A stretch of DNA of 8,321 nt, taken from Pseudomonadota bacterium (GTDB taxonomy: Bacteria > Pseudomonadota > Gammaproteobacteria > Burkholderiales > Burkholderiaceae_C). The notes under the pieces are model-generated. The model saw nothing but the letters and a program-made list of their open reading frames with translations. It made no database searches and was not told the origin of the DNA. The position numbers were made by a program, and so were the translations under genes. Below, piece by piece: positions 7,020 to 8,321 of the stretch. Within the stretch, counting starts at the first letter, position 1. Every line of letters begins with the position of its first letter. The DNA is taken from NCBI GenBank assembly GCA_023394015.1, contig JAEXBL010000251.1, forward strand, positions 1 through 8,321, read 5' to 3'.

Positions 7020-7232
7020 CGTGGCCGGGCGGTCAATGCCAGGGCAACGGATGGCCTCGGTCGGGCCGTCCACGGTTGTTTGACCACCCTGCCTGAAAGG
7101 CGGATTCCAGAGCCGCCAGACGCCCTCTCCGGGTTTTCCCGGTCGCCCGCGGGATCAGTATTTTGTAGCGCCAAACCCACGCCCCATCCGCATAGGGAGC
7201 TATGAAACTGCTAGCGTGCTACAGATTTGCGA
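7020..7232. other. Non-coding gap between terminator and the HxlR-type gene
   Basis: The full stretch without a gene runs from 6927 to 7278. After the terminator I see no credible ORF, RNA gene or long repeat here. Short reading frames overlapping this part have no recognisable protein features. The segment ends in AT-richer DNA leading to the promoter-like box at 7233. Confidence 0.4.
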
Positions 7233-7251
7233 TATAGTGCGCCAGACGCAC
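7233..7251 (+). promoter_or_regulatory. Putative promoter and operator of the winged-helix regulator
   Basis: TATAGT at 7233-7238 matches the -10 consensus in five of six bases and lies 41 nt before the ATG of the regulator. No clear -35 is present at the right spacing. Overlapping its end is the interrupted palindrome GTGCG-CCAGA-CGCAC (7237-7251), placed where a repressor would block transcription. Autoregulation by the downstream HTH protein is a reasonable guess. Confidence 0.35.
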
Positions 7252-7278
7252 CCAAGCGAACCCGAGGAGAAGCCCGAC

Positions 7279-7587
7279 ATGAGTTCAAAAGAAAACGCCG
7301 CCACAGGCCAGCTGCTGGCGCTGCTCGAGGCGCGCTATGCCATTCGTGTGCTGTGGGCGCTGCGCGACGGCCATCCCCAGACCTTCCGCCTGCTGCAGGA
7401 CAGCGTGGGCGGCATCACCCCCAACACCCTGAACACCCGCCTGAAAGAGCTGCGCGCCGCCAACCTGGTCACGCACGGCTCGGACGGCTACAGCCTGACC
7501 ATGAGCGGCGCCGACCTGGTCAAGCGCCTGTCGGACCTGCAGGCTTTCGCCACCAAGTGGGTGGCCGCCCAAGCCAAGAAGAAGTAA
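7279..7587 (+). CDS. Small HxlR-type winged helix-turn-helix transcriptional regulator
   Basis: This 102-residue protein looks like a compact HxlR-family DNA-binding protein. The N-terminal helix RYAIRVLWALRDG (19-31) corresponds to the family pattern for the first helices. TFRLLQDSVGGITPNTLNTRLKELRAANLV (about 35-64) is the helix-turn-helix, with the recognition helix around TPNTLNTRLKEL. A short wing (HGSDGYSLTMSG, 66-77) follows, then a C-terminal helix ending in lysines. The usual HxlR N-terminal cysteine is not present, so a thiol-sensing role is not indicated. The ATG at 7279 is preceded by GAGGAG, a strong ribosome site. An upstream in-frame start would place that site inside the gene. 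It is probably a single-gene unit ending at the terminator at 7646-7671. Its ligand and targets are unknown. Confidence 0.82.
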   Translation: MSSKENAATGQLLALLEARYAIRVLWALRDGHPQTFRLLQDSVGGITPNTLNTRLKELRAANLVTHGSDGYSLTMSGADLVKRLSDLQAFATKWVAAQAKKK

Positions 7588-7645
7588 GGCTTGGGCCGGG
7601 GGCCGGCGCGCAGGCAGACACCCCGGGCGCGGCCCCCGCTGGAGC

Positions 7646-7671
7646 AGGCGGCAAAAGGCCGCCTTTTCTTT
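7646..7671 (+). terminator. Intrinsic terminator after the HxlR-type gene
   Basis: AGGCGGC (7646-7652) pairs with GCCGCCT (7658-7664) around AAAAG, followed by TTTCTTT. A longer outer pairing, CGGGGGCC (7597-7604) with GGCCCCCG (7631-7638), lies upstream. It separates the regulator gene from the FKBP gene. Confidence 0.75.
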
Positions 7672-7738
7672 CATCAACCCCTGATGGCGCAGCGCCTGCC
7701 AGGCCAATCATCCCAGCCATCCTCACCGAAAAGACCCC

Positions 7739-8083
7739 ATGACGAATCCCAGCACCGGCCTTCAGGCCATCGACACCCAAGCCGGCACCGGCGCCGAGGC
7801 GCGCCCGGGCCAGACGGTCACCGTGCACTACACCGGCTGGCTGTACAACGACGGCCAGCAAGGCGCCAAGTTCGACTCCAGCCGCGACCGCGGCCAGCCG
7901 TTCCAGTTTCCGCTGGGCGCGGGCCATGTCATCTAGGGCTGGGACGATGGCGTGGCCGGCATGAAGGTGGGCGGCCAGCGCACCCTCATCATCCCGCCCG
8001 AGCTGGGCTATGGCGCCCGCGGCGCCGGCGGCGTGATCCCGCCCAACGCCACGCTCAAGTTCGACGTGGAACTGCGGGGGGTG
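7739..8083 (+). pseudogene. FKBP-type peptidyl-prolyl cis-trans isomerase, interrupted by TAG at codon 66
   Basis: FKBPs speed cis-trans isomerisation of bonds before proline. Codons 1-65 ([16 protein letters not shown] to [12 protein letters not shown]) and 67-115 ([20 protein letters not shown] to [11 protein letters not shown]) together make one complete FKBP domain of normal cytoplasmic length. The active-site residues of both halves are preserved: Tyr31 and Asp46 (VHYTGW, KFDSSRD), Val64-Ile65, Trp68, and the Tyr of LGYG. Between them, 7934-7936 is TAG where relatives usually have Gln, Lys or Pro; a single C-to-T change in CAG would explain it. The normal stop is also missing after residue 115: the frame reads on through two hairpins to the window end. 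The ribosome site (GAAAAGA) is weak. Either a recently dead gene, a sequencing error or, much less likely, readthrough. Confidence 0.85.
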
Positions 8084-8171
8084 TCGGGCGGTGGGCGCGG
8101 GCGCCCGACACCCTGCCCTGCCTGCGCACACCCCGTCTTCGCTCCCCAGGCCGCCGCACACCGGCGGCCTG
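8079..8171 (+). terminator. Two strong hairpins after the FKBP gene
   Basis: The first stem pairs 8079-8090 (GGGTGTCGGGCG) with 8102-8113 perfectly over 12 bp with an 11-nt loop, and begins inside the last FKBP codons. The second pairs CAGGCCGCCG (8147-8156) with CGGCGGCCTG (8162-8171) around CACAC and is followed by TTGCTTTGG. Neither has a full T run, but position and strength fit transcription termination after the FKBP gene. The second is the better candidate. Confidence 0.5.
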
Positions 8172-8310
8172 TTGCTTTGGGCAGCGGCCAGCGCAGCGTT
8201 CCGCCCGGTTTTCAGCGGTTTCGCCCGCAAAAAGCCCTTGAAAACCGCCCGCCGGCATCCATTTACCTCCGCGAACCTCATCCTCCCGACCGACATTTCA
8301 GTTATCGAGC

Positions 8311-8321
8311 ATGTCCGATCC
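8311..8321 (+). CDS. Possible start of a further gene cut by the window end
   Basis: An ATG at 8311 begins MSDP-like codons and is cut after 11 bases. A GAG lies close upstream, and a TTGAAA that could serve as a -35 box is at 8238-8243, but no good -10 follows at the right distance. Too little is present to name a product, and the call rests only on position after a terminator-like hairpin. Confidence 0.25.

Noticed and set aside
7520..8296. Minus-strand reading frame of 258 codons covering the FKBP gene
   Set aside because: The plus strand encodes a clear FKBP domain here. The minus frame is low-complexity and has no family resemblance.
1..8321. CRISPR array, insertion sequence, rRNA or tRNA gene
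   Set aside because: No regularly spaced repeats of array length, no transposase and no RNA gene signature were seen on either strand.

Overview
The window is GC-rich bacterial DNA, most likely from a betaproteobacterium of the Burkholderiales, probably Comamonadaceae. This placement is an inference from codon and GC character, from the purine genes clustered with a DIP1984-family gene, and from the DUF4124 and HxlR-type neighbours. No rRNA or other marker is present to confirm it.

Left part (1-1617): the edge of an integrated element. A P4-type tyrosine recombinase with a complete set of catalytic residues lies just downstream of guaA and is transcribed in the same direction (minus strand). 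A perfect 13-bp hairpin follows its stop codon. The roughly 300 bp between the integrase start and the guaA stop encode nothing obvious but are full of short repeats: six full copies of TTACCGTC(A) or its complement, three of them inside the 5' end of the integrase gene, and four CGATAG boxes in two 10-bp-spaced pairs. This is the expected layout of an attachment region with arm-type protein binding sites, and the guaA 3' end is a known target for such islands. The rest of the island would lie to the left, outside the window.

Middle (1618-6188, all minus strand): the final two steps of GMP synthesis with passengers between them. In transcription order they are guaB (IMP dehydrogenase), a DIP1984-family coiled-coil protein, a gap of about 285 bp with a GC hairpin and a long-range inverted repeat, an AbrB/MazE-type antitoxin, an overlapping PIN-domain toxin, and guaA (GMP synthase) starting only 4 nt after the toxin stop. 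Thus guaA has a toxin-antitoxin module immediately upstream and an integrase immediately downstream.

Right part (6189-8321, plus strand): a divergent intergenic region with two mutually exclusive hairpins, an exported DUF4124 protein and a strong intrinsic terminator. After these come a small HxlR-type winged-helix regulator with its own terminator, and an FKBP-type peptidyl-prolyl isomerase gene broken by an in-frame TAG at codon 66 that has also lost its normal stop. The window ends at a possible start codon of another gene.

I do not see a clearly new multi-gene system. The most interesting items are the repeat architecture at the guaA attachment region, the toxin-antitoxin module coupled to guaA, and the interrupted FKBP gene.
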